In this document: positions 7,521 through 15,696 of the stretch, piece by piece
Layout of the letters: every line of letters starts with the position of its first letter
How positions within the stretch are numbered: position 1 is the first letter of the stretch
Assembly: GCA_050952465.1 (NCBI GenBank)
Contig: JBMNKZ010000008.1
Span: 248,001-312,000 of the forward strand
Direction: 5' to 3'
Source of the DNA: DUPU01 sp050952465
GTDB taxonomy: Bacteria > Bacillota > Dehalobacteriia > Dehalobacteriales > Dehalobacteriaceae
Length of the DNA stretch: 64,000 nt
Notes under the pieces: model-generated
Told to the model about the DNA's origin: nothing
Databases searched by the model: none
What the model saw: only the letters and a program-made list of their open reading frames with translations
Program-made: the position numbers and the translations under genes

Positions 7521-8507
7521 TTGAGTAAAATGTTTTATAAGAGCCTGCTCCTGTTGATATTGATTTTGACATTTAGTATTTTCTTTACAATATTGGCATC
7601 TTCAAAAACAGAAGTTCCGGAAAAAGATACATATTCAGGTCTAGAAACTAGCTACATTGTTAAGCCGGGAGATTGTTTGTGGAAAATATCAAAAAGGTTT
7701 GGAATATCGATAGAGGAACTAACAACCATTAATAATATTGCAAATCCAAGTATAATATATCCGGGGCAAGTATTAGTCTTTTCTAAAAATGGTGAAACCG
7801 GTTCTAAAAATTTTGAGCCAGGTATTATACTCACATTTGATGATCATAGTATTGACAACTGGTATTCCGCACGGGATTTATTTAAAAAATACCATGCTAA
7901 GGTTACCTTCTTTGTGGATCATTTTGATAAACTAGATGCAAATAGCATATCTAAACTAAAAGATTTAAAACAGGATGGTCATGAAATCGGATGCCATGGT
8001 TTTCGCCACCTTAATGCGGTACAGTATATTGCAAAGCATTCGGTAGAGGAATATATTCAGAAAGAAATTAATCCGGCTATCAAAAATATGAAAGACAAGG
8101 GATTTGAGCCAACCAGTTTTGCTTATCCGTATGGTGCCAGATCGGAAACTCTTGATTCAGTCCTATTAGAATATTTTGATGTAATTAGGGGCACTGCCTA
8201 TGTTAACAAAGACCAAAATATTAAATCTCTTAATAAAGTCTATCTCGATAATAAAAACGAAAGCATTGTCTATGCTGTAAGTATTGATAATATTACCGGC
8301 AAAGAAGTAACAACTATTTTAGATGGATTGAAACGGGCAAAAAAGAATAGCGAAATTATTTTATTTTACGCCCATGACATTTCTATTGATGCTCATGAAG
8401 CATATAATACGGACTTTGACACCTTAGAGGCAGTTCTTTCATATGCTTTCAATCATGGATTAAGGTTTTATACATGTTCCGAGGTTAATGGGTCTTCCCT
8501 GAGATAG
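7521..8507 (+). CDS. LysM-containing polysaccharide deacetylase
   Basis: This exported cell-wall enzyme deacetylates N-acetyl sugars of peptidoglycan or other polymers. After an N-terminal hydrophobic anchor (LLLLILILTFSIFFTIL), one LysM domain is visible (YIVKPGDCLWKISKRFGIS... to YPGQVLVFS), followed by a NodB domain with TFDD (metal aspartate), HGFRH (two metal histidines), FAYPYG and a terminal AHD motif. The length of about 328 residues is normal for this architecture. I prefer TTG 7521 because GAAAGGGGGGG ends four bases upstream; an in-frame ATG at 7485 and one at 7530 are alternatives. It probably stands alone as a transcription unit. Confidence 0.88.
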   Translation: MSKMFYKSLLLLILILTFSIFFTILASSKTEVPEKDTYSGLETSYIVKPGDCLWKISKRFGISIEELTTINNIANPSIIYPGQVLVFSKNGETGSKNFEPGIILTFDDHSIDNWYSARDLFKKYHAKVTFFVDHFDKLDANSISKLKDLKQDGHEIGCHGFRHLNAVQYIAKHSVEEYIQKEINPAIKNMKDKGFEPTSFAYPYGARSETLDSVLLEYFDVIRGTAYVNKDQNIKSLNKVYLDNKNESIVYAVSIDNITGKEVTTILDGLKRAKKNSEIILFYAHDISIDAHEAYNTDFDTLEAVLSYAFNHGLRFYTCSEVNGSSLR

Positions 8508-8648
8508 GGTTTAGTTAGGAAATATATTGGAGAAAATAAAGAGGTAACTATTACAGCGAAGTCGAATTTTATGATAAATATGATAAAAAATTAATATGCC
8601 AGGATAAGTACTAATAGGGGGTAGAGATATAATATAAGGAGGAAAAAC

Positions 8649-8918
8649 ATGAAGATAAAAATAATGCAAAAAGCAAAGTCAGAATTAGGCAAATATCAAG
8701 GCAAAATTTTTCGAATATATAGCACTGGCATCGGTTGAGGCGGGCCCCGATTGTCTATGGCTCTGGACGAGTCCAAAGAAACAGATATAGTGATGGAAGA
8801 AGAGGGTGTAACCTTTGTGGTTGATAAGCAATTAGCAGCTATTCTTCCTATGGTTTTTATAGGGTATGCAAACCACTTGGGTGATGAAGACTTTTTTGTG
8901 GAAGCGATAAAATGCTGA
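8649..8918 (+). CDS. HesB-like selenoprotein (IscA-type fold), TGA read as selenocysteine
   Basis: ATG 8649 with AAGGAGG at 8636-8642 opens a frame that meets TGA at 8736-8738 and continues in the same frame to TGC TGA at 8916-8918. Reading the internal TGA as U gives an 89-residue protein containing STGIG-U-GGPRLSMALDESK, then DIVMEEEGVTFVVD and VEAIKC. This is the HesB-like family, in which the residue before GGPRL is normally cysteine and has been described as selenocysteine in some anaerobes. Conservation on both sides of the TGA and a hairpin just downstream argue for decoding, not decay. The family is related to iron-sulfur carrier proteins; its exact role is unknown. An automatic gene finder would miss it. 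Confidence 0.85.
8739..8775 (+). promoter_or_regulatory. Candidate bacterial SECIS element
   Basis: Downstream of the internal TGA, TGG-CTC (8758-8763) pairs with GAG-(T)-CCA (8769-8775) with one bulged T, leaving the loop TGGAC that starts about 25 bases after the TGA and has G at its second position. This fits the known bacterial SECIS pattern of a short bulged stem with a G in the apical loop 16-37 bases after UGA. The fold was drawn by eye. Confidence 0.55.
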
Positions 8919-8941
8919 TTTAAAATAGTGAATAAGTATAT

Positions 8942-8964
8942 ATCCCCCTTGAAACGGGGGATTA
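8942..8964. terminator. Hairpin between the convergent HesB-like gene and hydE
   Basis: ATCCCCC pairs with GGGGGAT across a 7-base loop. The tails on both sides are AT-rich without a long T-run. It lies between convergent genes and probably ends transcription from both. Confidence 0.55.
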
Positions 8965-8997
8965 TTGTTACCAAGACTGCTCTGGATAATTTGAGTA

Positions 8998-10041
8998 TCA
9001 GGTAACTTGATAATCGTAATAATCCCCTCGGGAAAAGTCAGGTTCAAAACCGGCACCTTTGATCCTCTGTGCCAAACAATGCCTGCATTCTGCCGCCTCT
9101 TCTCCGGTGCAAATTTTATTATCATAGAGAGCATAGTCTTTCCGGACACTAATGGGGGAGAGATTAGGCATCACTACATTTGCCCCGGCCAGCAGTCCCT
9201 TTTCCCTCCCCGACGGATCAATAGTACCTAGGGCAGTTGTCGCCGGTATCAATGCCTTGGGCAAAAGCACCCGGGTAAGAGCAATCATTAAAAGGGTCAT
9301 CTCCACAGTACCCCCGATTTCCTGGGAGAAAACTGTCTCAGCATGAGGAATGAAGGGCCCAATTCCCACCATATGAGGATCCAACTCTTTTAAAAGCAGC
9401 AGATCCTCCACCAGATGTTCTCTTGTTTGATAAGGGGAACCCACCATAAAGCCTGCTCCCACCTGAAAACCGATTTCCTTTAAATTATATAGGCATTCTA
9501 TACGTTTTTTCAGACTCATCTCTCTCGGGTGGAGTTTTTTATAGTGTTCCTCATTGATTGTTTCATGACGGAGGAGATACCTGTCCGCACCGGCAGAAAA
9601 ATATTTCCTATATGTTTCAGGGGATTTTTCCCCAATTGAAAGGGTAATGGCACAGTCGGGAAATCTATTCCGCAAAGTATAAATTATCTCGACCAATCTA
9701 TCATCGGTATAGTAGGGATCCTCCCCGCTCTGAAGGACAAAGGTTCTGAAACCCAGTTCATGCCCCTTGATACAGCAGTTTAAAATCTCCTCTTTATTTA
9801 ACCTATAGCGGTGTATTTTTTGGTTGCTTCGCCTAATGCCGCAATAGTAGCAATCATTTTTGCAGTAATTACTAAACTCGATTAGTCCCCGGAAATATAC
9901 TTTCTTGCCATAATATTCTTCTCTAATTTTATGGGCTTTATCAAACACTTCCTTCAATCTGATGTTTGGGGAATTTATATTTGCAGAATCTGTCTTGGTA
10001 GTACATTCCTGAATCAAGTCCAATAACTCATTTTTATTCAT
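8998..10041 (-). CDS. hydE: [FeFe] hydrogenase H-cluster radical SAM maturase HydE
   Basis: This radical SAM enzyme helps assemble the 2Fe subcluster of [FeFe] hydrogenase, working with HydG and HydF in the cytosol. The radical SAM cysteines are seen in YCKNDCYYCGIRRSN (CxxxCxxC, about residues 62-69) and a second cysteine group near the C terminus (CTGEEAAECRHC) as in well-studied HydE proteins. Length, 347 residues, is typical. The sequence alone resembles BioB/PylB relatives, but the adjacent hydF and hydG make HydE the clear choice. It is the last gene of a minus-strand operon; it starts 30 bases after hydF ends. Confidence 0.94.
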   Translation of the reverse strand: MNKNELLDLIQECTTKTDSANINSPNIRLKEVFDKAHKIREEYYGKKVYFRGLIEFSNYCKNDCYYCGIRRSNQKIHRYRLNKEEILNCCIKGHELGFRTFVLQSGEDPYYTDDRLVEIIYTLRNRFPDCAITLSIGEKSPETYRKYFSAGADRYLLRHETINEEHYKKLHPREMSLKKRIECLYNLKEIGFQVGAGFMVGSPYQTREHLVEDLLLLKELDPHMVGIGPFIPHAETVFSQEIGGTVEMTLLMIALTRVLLPKALIPATTALGTIDPSGREKGLLAGANVVMPNLSPISVRKDYALYDNKICTGEEAAECRHCLAQRIKGAGFEPDFSRGDYYDYQVT

Positions 10042-10071
10042 GAAGCCATGCTCTCCCTTGCTCCTGAATTT

Positions 10072-11277
10072 TTAAAAAATCTCTATGCATCTTGCTAAAA
10101 TGCCATTTAAGTATGCCAAGAGTACTCCATAGTTAGTGATGGGAATGCCTAAGTCTCGGCACCTTAACAGGCGGGTACTGACAGTTTTTTTATTAAGCAT
10201 ACATGCTCCGCAGTGAATAACCAGATCAAAATCTGCCAGGTTTTTCGGAAAGTCATGACCACCATAAAAAGTAAAACTCATATCCTTACCGGTATACTTT
10301 TTTATCAGGGCAGGAATTTTTACCCGGCCAATATCCTCGTGGCTATGGTTGTGAGTACAGCCTTCAGCAATAAGTATTTTAGCCTGTTCCGATAAGGATT
10401 TGAGCCTTTCAACTCCCTGAATAAATAGATCCAGATCTCCCTTCTGCCTGGCAAAAAGCATAGAAAAAGAGGTAAGAGGAATTTCCCGGGGTACAATTTC
10501 ATTGACAAGGGAAAAAACTTGGGAGTCAGTTACTACCAAATCAACCTTTCTTAAATCGTACAGAGCATTTGAAAGCTCTGTTTCCCTGGTCACATAGCAC
10601 TTTATCCCATGGTCCAAACAATCCCTGATCAACTGCACCTGGGGGAGAATCAGCCTGCCCTTAGGTGCTTCCCCATCGATAGGAACCACCAGCAGCACAG
10701 TACTGTTTTTGGGCAGTAAATCCCCAATCAATGTTTCATCTTTTTTTTCTAATTTGTCTAATTTGTTTAATACCTGCACTATTTTTTCTTTTAATTTTTC
10801 GATTGATTTTTCATCGGTATGGGCAGTAAAGACGGCATCATGATATCTGTCAGCAAATATTTTCCTAACATCATCAGATACCTTATCATTCTTGGTAAAA
10901 ACTAAAATATGAGGTATTAGCCTGGCTTCAAATTGGACAAGACATTTTTCATATGCATCTTGGGCATCTTGATCAAAGGAGGTAATATCCGCCAGATAGA
11001 GGGCTAAATCCGTCCGATCCAATATTCCCTTGGTTTTTTCAATTCTCAAAGCACCTACATCACTGATATCATTTAACCCTGCCGTATCAATCAGAGCAAT
11101 GGGCCCATAAGGGATCAGTTCCATTGCCTTAATCACTGGGTCGGTGGTAGTGCCTTTATGTTCGGACACAATCACCGCCTCCTGCCCTAATATTGCATTA
11201 AAAAGGGCGGACTTTCCTACATTGGTATCACCAAAAATTGCGACATGACGTCTTGAGGCAATAGGCGTTTGCTCCAT
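10072..11277 (-). CDS. hydF: [FeFe] hydrogenase maturation GTPase HydF
   Basis: HydF is the scaffold on which the 2Fe subcluster is built before transfer to the hydrogenase. The N-terminal GTPase domain shows the P-loop GDTNVGKSALF (about residues 17-27), DTAGLND and TKND. The C-terminal cluster-binding domain shows CTHNHSHEDIG and HCGACMLNK, i.e. the family CxH...HCxxC ligand set for a [4Fe-4S] cluster. The 401-residue length is normal. It sits between hydE and hydG with short gaps on the same strand, giving the order hydG-hydF-hydE in transcription. Confidence 0.95.
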   Translation of the reverse strand: MEQTPIASRRHVAIFGDTNVGKSALFNAILGQEAVIVSEHKGTTTDPVIKAMELIPYGPIALIDTAGLNDISDVGALRIEKTKGILDRTDLALYLADITSFDQDAQDAYEKCLVQFEARLIPHILVFTKNDKVSDDVRKIFADRYHDAVFTAHTDEKSIEKLKEKIVQVLNKLDKLEKKDETLIGDLLPKNSTVLLVVPIDGEAPKGRLILPQVQLIRDCLDHGIKCYVTRETELSNALYDLRKVDLVVTDSQVFSLVNEIVPREIPLTSFSMLFARQKGDLDLFIQGVERLKSLSEQAKILIAEGCTHNHSHEDIGRVKIPALIKKYTGKDMSFTFYGGHDFPKNLADFDLVIHCGACMLNKKTVSTRLLRCRDLGIPITNYGVLLAYLNGILARCIEIF

Positions 11278-11319
11278 GAAAATTCCCCCTCCAGCACTTC
11301 AGAGTTTAGTTTCAAAATT

Positions 11320-12690
11320 TTAGATAAAGAGATCCCTTTCCCCGTGTTTCAGCCGTACGATATTATCTGCGACTAATTGTCTGATTTTTTCATTTTCAAT
11401 CTTGGGTATTTCTCTTTGAATCAGGTTTTCTGCCTTTTCTTTAAACATATCATCACCGTAATCCAGCATGTATTCGCATAAAGTCATCAGAGCATTAGGG
11501 TGGCAGACATTTTTGATATTACCTGACTTGGCCAGTGACATAAAGCGGTCGCCTGTCCGGCCTTTTCGGTAGCAGGCAGTACAAAAACTGGGTACCAGCC
11601 CCTCATCCATGAGCCAACTGAGAATATCCATTGCATTTCTATCATCTGCCACCTGGAACTGGGCACTGTTATGTTCCCGGGCGGTATAACCACCTACCTC
11701 TACCGTTGAACCCGCACTCACTTGGGAAATCCCGATCTTAATCAGTTCCTTCCGCATTTGGGCAGTTTCCCGGGTAGAAATAATCATCCCGGTAAAGGGC
11801 ACCGCCAGGCGAATAATGGCGACAAGTTTTTTAAAGGTTTCATCATCAACCAGATATTTAAAAGCTGATAAGTCGGCACCTTCTGCCTGGCAAAGCCGGG
11901 GTACGGAGATAGTATGGAATCCTACACCAAACTCTTTTTCTAAATGTTCATTGTGGAGCATCAGCCCTAAAACTTCAAAGTAGGGATCATATAACCCGAA
12001 GAGCACACCACCTCCAACATCATCTATTCCTCCCTCCATAGCACGATCAAAGGCGGTTAGGTGATACTCGTAATTCTTCTTTGGCCCGGATAGGTGCACC
12101 TCTTCATAAGTAGGCTGATGATAAGTTTCCTGGAATAATATATAGGTTCCGATCCCAACCTCTTTTAACTTGCGGTAATTTTCCACGGTAGTGGCGGCAA
12201 TATTTACATTGACCCGGCGAATTTCTCCCTTCTCCAGTTTCATTTCATAAATTGTATGAATACAATCCAATATATAATCAATACTGCAATGTACCGGGTC
12301 TTCTCCTGCCTCTAGGGCCAAGCGTTTATGCCCCATTCTTTCTAATATTTTTACTTCCTCGCGGATTTCGTTCATGCTTAGGCGGCGCCGGGGGAAATCA
12401 TGATCACATCTGTAACCGCAGTATTTACAACGGTTCACACAATAATCACTTACATAAAGGGGGGCAAACATCACAATCCGGTTTCCATAAATATGTTCTT
12501 TTATTTTTCCCGCGATATGAAAGATTCGTTCAATGTGTTCCTCTTTTTCCGTCATGAGGAGTGATGCAACTTCATGATGGGTCAGCCCTTGAAAAGCTTC
12601 GGCTTTATCCAGGATGGCAGTAACTTCCTGATCAGTTGATTCTTTGGCTTCTTCCAATAGACTTTCGATGTACTCCTTATTAATAAACAT
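11320..12690 (-). CDS. hydG: [FeFe] hydrogenase maturase HydG (tyrosine lyase)
   Basis: This radical SAM tyrosine lyase makes the CO and cyanide ligands of the H-cluster from tyrosine. The radical SAM motif is in YVSDYCVNRCKYCGYRC (CxxxCxxC near residue 90) and the C-terminal CxxC of the auxiliary cluster is in FCTACYRKGRTGDRFM, both diagnostic for HydG versus the thiamine enzyme ThiH. Length 456 residues is typical. It is the first of the three maturases; a small TM1266-like regulator gene precedes it. No hydrogenase structural gene is visible in the window. Confidence 0.95.
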   Translation of the reverse strand: MFINKEYIESLLEEAKESTDQEVTAILDKAEAFQGLTHHEVASLLMTEKEEHIERIFHIAGKIKEHIYGNRIVMFAPLYVSDYCVNRCKYCGYRCDHDFPRRRLSMNEIREEVKILERMGHKRLALEAGEDPVHCSIDYILDCIHTIYEMKLEKGEIRRVNVNIAATTVENYRKLKEVGIGTYILFQETYHQPTYEEVHLSGPKKNYEYHLTAFDRAMEGGIDDVGGGVLFGLYDPYFEVLGLMLHNEHLEKEFGVGFHTISVPRLCQAEGADLSAFKYLVDDETFKKLVAIIRLAVPFTGMIISTRETAQMRKELIKIGISQVSAGSTVEVGGYTAREHNSAQFQVADDRNAMDILSWLMDEGLVPSFCTACYRKGRTGDRFMSLAKSGNIKNVCHPNALMTLCEYMLDYGDDMFKEKAENLIQREIPKIENEKIRQLVADNIVRLKHGERDLFI

Positions 12691-12745
12691 GCTCTCGCTC
12701 CCCTTATTTTTATTTTTGGATAAATCTTTACAGCTTTATGCTTCT

Positions 12746-12997
12746 CTATACTTCTTTTTTAGATATAGCTGTTTTCACGTAGACATTAGGAATATTACCC
12801 AGCTTCCCTGTTAAACTGTTAATCTCGTTCATTTCTCCTACTACCGTAAGGGAAATGACCGCTATTTTTTCTTGTTCAAAGGGAATTCCCATGCGTCCTT
12901 TGACAATACCTTTAAATGATGAAACCAAGCTGTTAAACTCCTCCTGTGTCTGTCCCGGTTCTTCTAAAATGGCACTGATTACCGCAATTTTTTTCAT
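12746..12997 (-). CDS. Iron-only hydrogenase system regulator (TM1266-like)
   Basis: This 83-residue ACT-like/ferredoxin-fold protein is found next to hyd maturases in many anaerobes and has been named a putative iron-only hydrogenase system regulator. It begins MKKIAVISAILEEPG and contains GIVKGRMGIPFEQEKIAVIS and a second beta-strand region TVVGEMNEINSLTGKLG. ATG 12997 is chosen because GGAGGTGAT lies just upstream at 13001-13009; the frame is open to 13081 but that stretch overlaps the promoter region. It is the first gene of the hyd operon, and a promoter and hairpin lie just upstream. Confidence 0.85.
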   Translation of the reverse strand: MKKIAVISAILEEPGQTQEEFNSLVSSFKGIVKGRMGIPFEQEKIAVISLTVVGEMNEINSLTGKLGNIPNVYVKTAISKKEV

Positions 12998-13037
12998 TAA
13001 ATCACCTCCATAGAACATCCCCAATAAAACATTCCAA

Positions 13038-13070
13038 TAAAAAATCGCACCTTCCCTATGAAAAGTGCGA
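13038..13070 (-). promoter_or_regulatory. Terminator-like hairpin in the hyd operon leader (possible attenuator)
   Basis: Directly downstream of the -10 box, TCGCAC (13070-13065) pairs with GTGCGA (13050-13045) and is followed by six T on the minus strand. This has the form of a small intrinsic terminator at the very start of the transcript, before the first gene. It could be an attenuator; the short stem keeps this uncertain. Confidence 0.4.
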
Positions 13071-13098
13071 ATTATAAACATAACTTTAATTATGCCAA
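13071..13098 (-). promoter_or_regulatory. Sigma-A type promoter of the hyd maturation operon
   Basis: On the minus strand TTGGCA (13098-13093) and TATAAT (13076-13071) are separated by 16 bases, a near-consensus vegetative promoter about 75 bases upstream of the first gene start. Confidence 0.6.
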
Positions 13099-13302
13099 AT
13101 TAAAGCCATTCTCATCCATATATCCGTCACCTTTCAAATTAGAGATTACTCTCTTTTTCGTCAGGAATAGGTTTTGAAGAACATCCAGGAAAAGATTGCT
13201 CTATTTCCGGATGAACTGAGGAGTATTTAGTTATTTAAACTCTACCATATGATTACTATTATTTCAATCATAAATATTACTTATTAATTAGAGGCGATAA
13301 TA

Positions 13303-14835
13303 TTATTCCCGCAAAGTGGCTGTACGTCCGTTTGGTAGGAGGATGGTGAATTCTGAACCGGCACCGGGTTTGCTTTTAACTTTAATTTTTCCCTGATGTC
13401 CCAAAATAATAATTTTAGCAATGGCCAGACCCAGGCCGTGACCGCCTTTTTCTTTGGTGCGAGATTGTTCAGACCGATAAAATCTGTCGAAAATGTGTTC
13501 CAATTCTTCCTTGGTCATACCAATCCCGCTATCTTTTATGCTAATCGCAATAAAATCCTCTTCATGGCCCAAGGTAACGGTGATTTCTCCTCCTGGTGGG
13601 GTATACTTCAGAGCATTATCGATAAAAATCCTGATGGCCTGCTTGATGCGGTGCTTATCAGCGTATAATCTTTCTTCACTTTCCATATGAAAAGATATTT
13701 TATGAGAACTGTCGATCATATGGGTTTCCCGGGAGATTTCATGAAGGACTTCTGTCAGACTGAAGTCTTCTTTTTGTAAGACAAAGGTTTCCTTATCATG
13801 GCGGGCCAGGAATAATAATTTGTCAATCAGCTCTTTCATGTTCTCTGACTCATTTTTTATGGCATCGATGGATTCCTGAAGGACTTCCTTGTCATTTTTT
13901 CCCCAGCGATCCAGCATGTTGGTATAACCTTGAATGACCGCGATTGGCGTCCTTAATTCATGGGAAGCATCGGAGACAAATTGTTTTTGCCGGTTATAAT
14001 TATCTTCGATGCGGTTCATCATTTCGTTAAAGGTCAGGGCCAGCTCTTTCAGTTCATTCTTGGCACCGCTGACGTTTAATCTTAAATTCAGGTTTTTGGC
14101 AGAGATGTCTTTTACGATTTGAGTCATTTCTTTAATAGGCAGGAAAAATCCCCGGCCGATAAAGGAGATAGATATAAGGGAAAAAAATATCACAACGGCG
14201 AAAACTACCAGAATAATTTTAGCAAGATAGAGAATGTCCCATATTTCCTCACCAATGTCTGAATAGCCTACAATATTGACAGGGAGTGGTGAACGAAAGG
14301 AATCTATGAGATTCATAAAACTCATGAAACTTATTAAACCTTGAGAACCAAACCTGCTACTATTGATGGCCAGATAGACGGTATCTTTTGTGCGGACAAC
14401 ACCAACCAGGTCTTGATAGCCGTACTTTGCCAACTCCGGGTCAGTTGCTAGGAGCAGATTCTTATTTTCGTCGTAAATTAGGAGAGGTAAGCCCTGCTCC
14501 AGAGAATATTTTTTGATTAGAGACTGCAGGCCCTGATTTTTCCCGATGTACTCAATATCCCCAATAAACTCCAAATTAGCAGGAGTAAGCTCTGTCTCTA
14601 AAAATTTTCCCAAAGCGGCATAATCCTTGGAAACAGCACCATAGATTTTTAATCCCCCAAATACCAGGAGCACGCCCAGTGCAGCCAAAAGCATGGCTCT
14701 GAGGAATATTCTCAGATAGCTTAATGACAACCGAAAACGAATGGAGAACTCCAGATTTTCCAAAACCGTTTTGTGTAAAAATTTGATTAATTCAAAGGGT
14801 AGATAAATGATTTTTAATATATTCCTATTTTTCAT
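13303..14835 (-). CDS. Sensor histidine kinase of an OmpR/PhoB-type two-component system
   Basis: This membrane sensor kinase of about 510 residues has a first membrane segment (about residues 45-67), an extracytoplasmic region of about 135 residues, a second segment (KIILVVFAVVIFFSLISI), a HAMP linker, the phospho-acceptor box SDASHELRTP (histidine), the N box IDNALKYTP, and G boxes DSGIGM and GLGLAI. ATG 14835 overlaps the regulator stop by 11 bases; an upstream in-frame TTG at 14859 is an alternative start. The signal is unknown; the long N-terminal cytoplasmic tail before the first membrane segment is slightly unusual. Confidence 0.9.
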   Translation of the reverse strand: MKNRNILKIIYLPFELIKFLHKTVLENLEFSIRFRLSLSYLRIFLRAMLLAALGVLLVFGGLKIYGAVSKDYAALGKFLETELTPANLEFIGDIEYIGKNQGLQSLIKKYSLEQGLPLLIYDENKNLLLATDPELAKYGYQDLVGVVRTKDTVYLAINSSRFGSQGLISFMSFMNLIDSFRSPLPVNIVGYSDIGEEIWDILYLAKIILVVFAVVIFFSLISISFIGRGFFLPIKEMTQIVKDISAKNLNLRLNVSGAKNELKELALTFNEMMNRIEDNYNRQKQFVSDASHELRTPIAVIQGYTNMLDRWGKNDKEVLQESIDAIKNESENMKELIDKLLFLARHDKETFVLQKEDFSLTEVLHEISRETHMIDSSHKISFHMESEERLYADKHRIKQAIRIFIDNALKYTPPGGEITVTLGHEEDFIAISIKDSGIGMTKEELEHIFDRFYRSEQSRTKEKGGHGLGLAIAKIIILGHQGKIKVKSKPGAGSEFTILLPNGRTATLRE

Positions 14836-15511
14836 GGTTTTTAAACATATATCCAACACCGCGCACGGTATGGATAAATGAAACGTTAAATTTCTGGTCT
14901 ATTTTGTTACGCAAATAGCGAATATAAACATCGGTGATATTGGTATCACCCATATATTCATATCCCCACACGTAGTCTAAGATTTTATCTCGGGACAGCA
15001 CAATCCCCTTATTCTCCATTAAATATTTTAAGAGTTCAAATTCCGTTTTGGAAAGGGCAATTTCTTCTTTTTGAAAAGTAACTCGGTACTCATCTTTAAA
15101 GAGGGTGAGGTCTCCCGCGCAAATGATCTCTTTATGCGGCGTGTCTTTTTCCTTCCGTTTTAAAACAACTCTGATTCGTGCTAGTAATTCCTCGATAGCA
15201 AAAGGCTTGGTCATATAGTCATCTGCCCCGCTATCCAGACCCATGACCTTGTCGGTGACATCATCCTTGGCTGTAAGCATGATGATCGGGACATCCGAAT
15301 CCCGGCGCACCCGCCGGCAAATCTCGATGCCGCTTAACCCGGGGAGCATCAAATCGAGGATAATTAAATCAGCCTGCCCCGAGGCTGCTCTTTCATAACC
15401 CTTTCTGCCGTCATGAATCACTTCTACCTCATATCCTTCATGAGACAGCTCTAGTTCCAGAAATCGAGCAATTTTTACTTCGTCCTCAATTACCAGAATT
15501 TTGGTTTTCAT
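14825..15511 (-). CDS. Response regulator, OmpR/PhoB family
   Basis: This 228-residue DNA-binding response regulator has a receiver domain with the acidic pair EDE near the N terminus, the phosphorylated aspartate in ADLIILDLMLPG (about residue 53), the switch threonine in IIMLTAK and lysine in MTKPF. The C-terminal winged helix contains LSKTEFELLKYL and the trans-activation loop/recognition helix ending YIRYLRNKID...VRGVGY. GGAGGAGTAA precedes ATG 15511. It is first in an operon with the overlapping sensor kinase gene and probably regulates the kinase's unknown response; an inverted repeat covers its promoter. Confidence 0.93.
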   Translation of the reverse strand: MKTKILVIEDEVKIARFLELELSHEGYEVEVIHDGRKGYERAASGQADLIILDLMLPGLSGIEICRRVRRDSDVPIIMLTAKDDVTDKVMGLDSGADDYMTKPFAIEELLARIRVVLKRKEKDTPHKEIICAGDLTLFKDEYRVTFQKEEIALSKTEFELLKYLMENKGIVLSRDKILDYVWGYEYMGDTNITDVYIRYLRNKIDQKFNVSFIHTVRGVGYMFKNHEK

Positions 15512-15539
15512 ACGTTACTCCTCCATCCGCGGAAACCAA

Positions 15540-15581
15540 AAAATTTTCTGCTTTTATTATAACGCAACAGCAGAAAATTTT
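15540..15581 (-). promoter_or_regulatory. Inverted repeat enclosing the -10 box of the two-component operon
   Basis: AAAATTTTCTGC (15540-15551) is exactly repeated in inverse as GCAGAAAATTTT (15570-15581). Between the arms the minus strand reads TATAAT (15561-15556), 45 bases before the regulator start. The 12-bp arms are placed as expected for an operator controlling this promoter; no good -35 box is seen, which would fit an activated promoter. Confidence 0.5.
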
Positions 15582-15635
15582 CCGGTTGTAGAAGAATTTT
15601 CTTACATTTGTGCGTTAACCCCTTGTTATAAATGC

Positions 15636-15666
15636 AAATGAACCTGCCAACAATACAGGTTCATTT
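15636..15666. terminator. Stem-loop between the DUF4342 gene and the two-component operon
   Basis: AAATGAACCTG (15636-15646) pairs perfectly with CAGGTTCATTT (15656-15666) over a 9-base loop. It follows the minus-strand DUF4342 gene and probably ends its transcript, although the T tail is interrupted. Confidence 0.6.
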
Positions 15667-15696
15667 ATATCATGTGCCTGAGAAAAAACGCTCTGA

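Noticed and set aside
8736..8738. Nonsense mutation in the HesB-like gene
   Set aside because: The stop lies exactly at the conserved cysteine/selenocysteine position, the rest of the frame is conserved and a SECIS-like hairpin follows.
8998..10041. Biotin synthase BioB or PylB
   Set aside because: HydF and HydG are adjacent and the N- and C-terminal cysteines match HydE.
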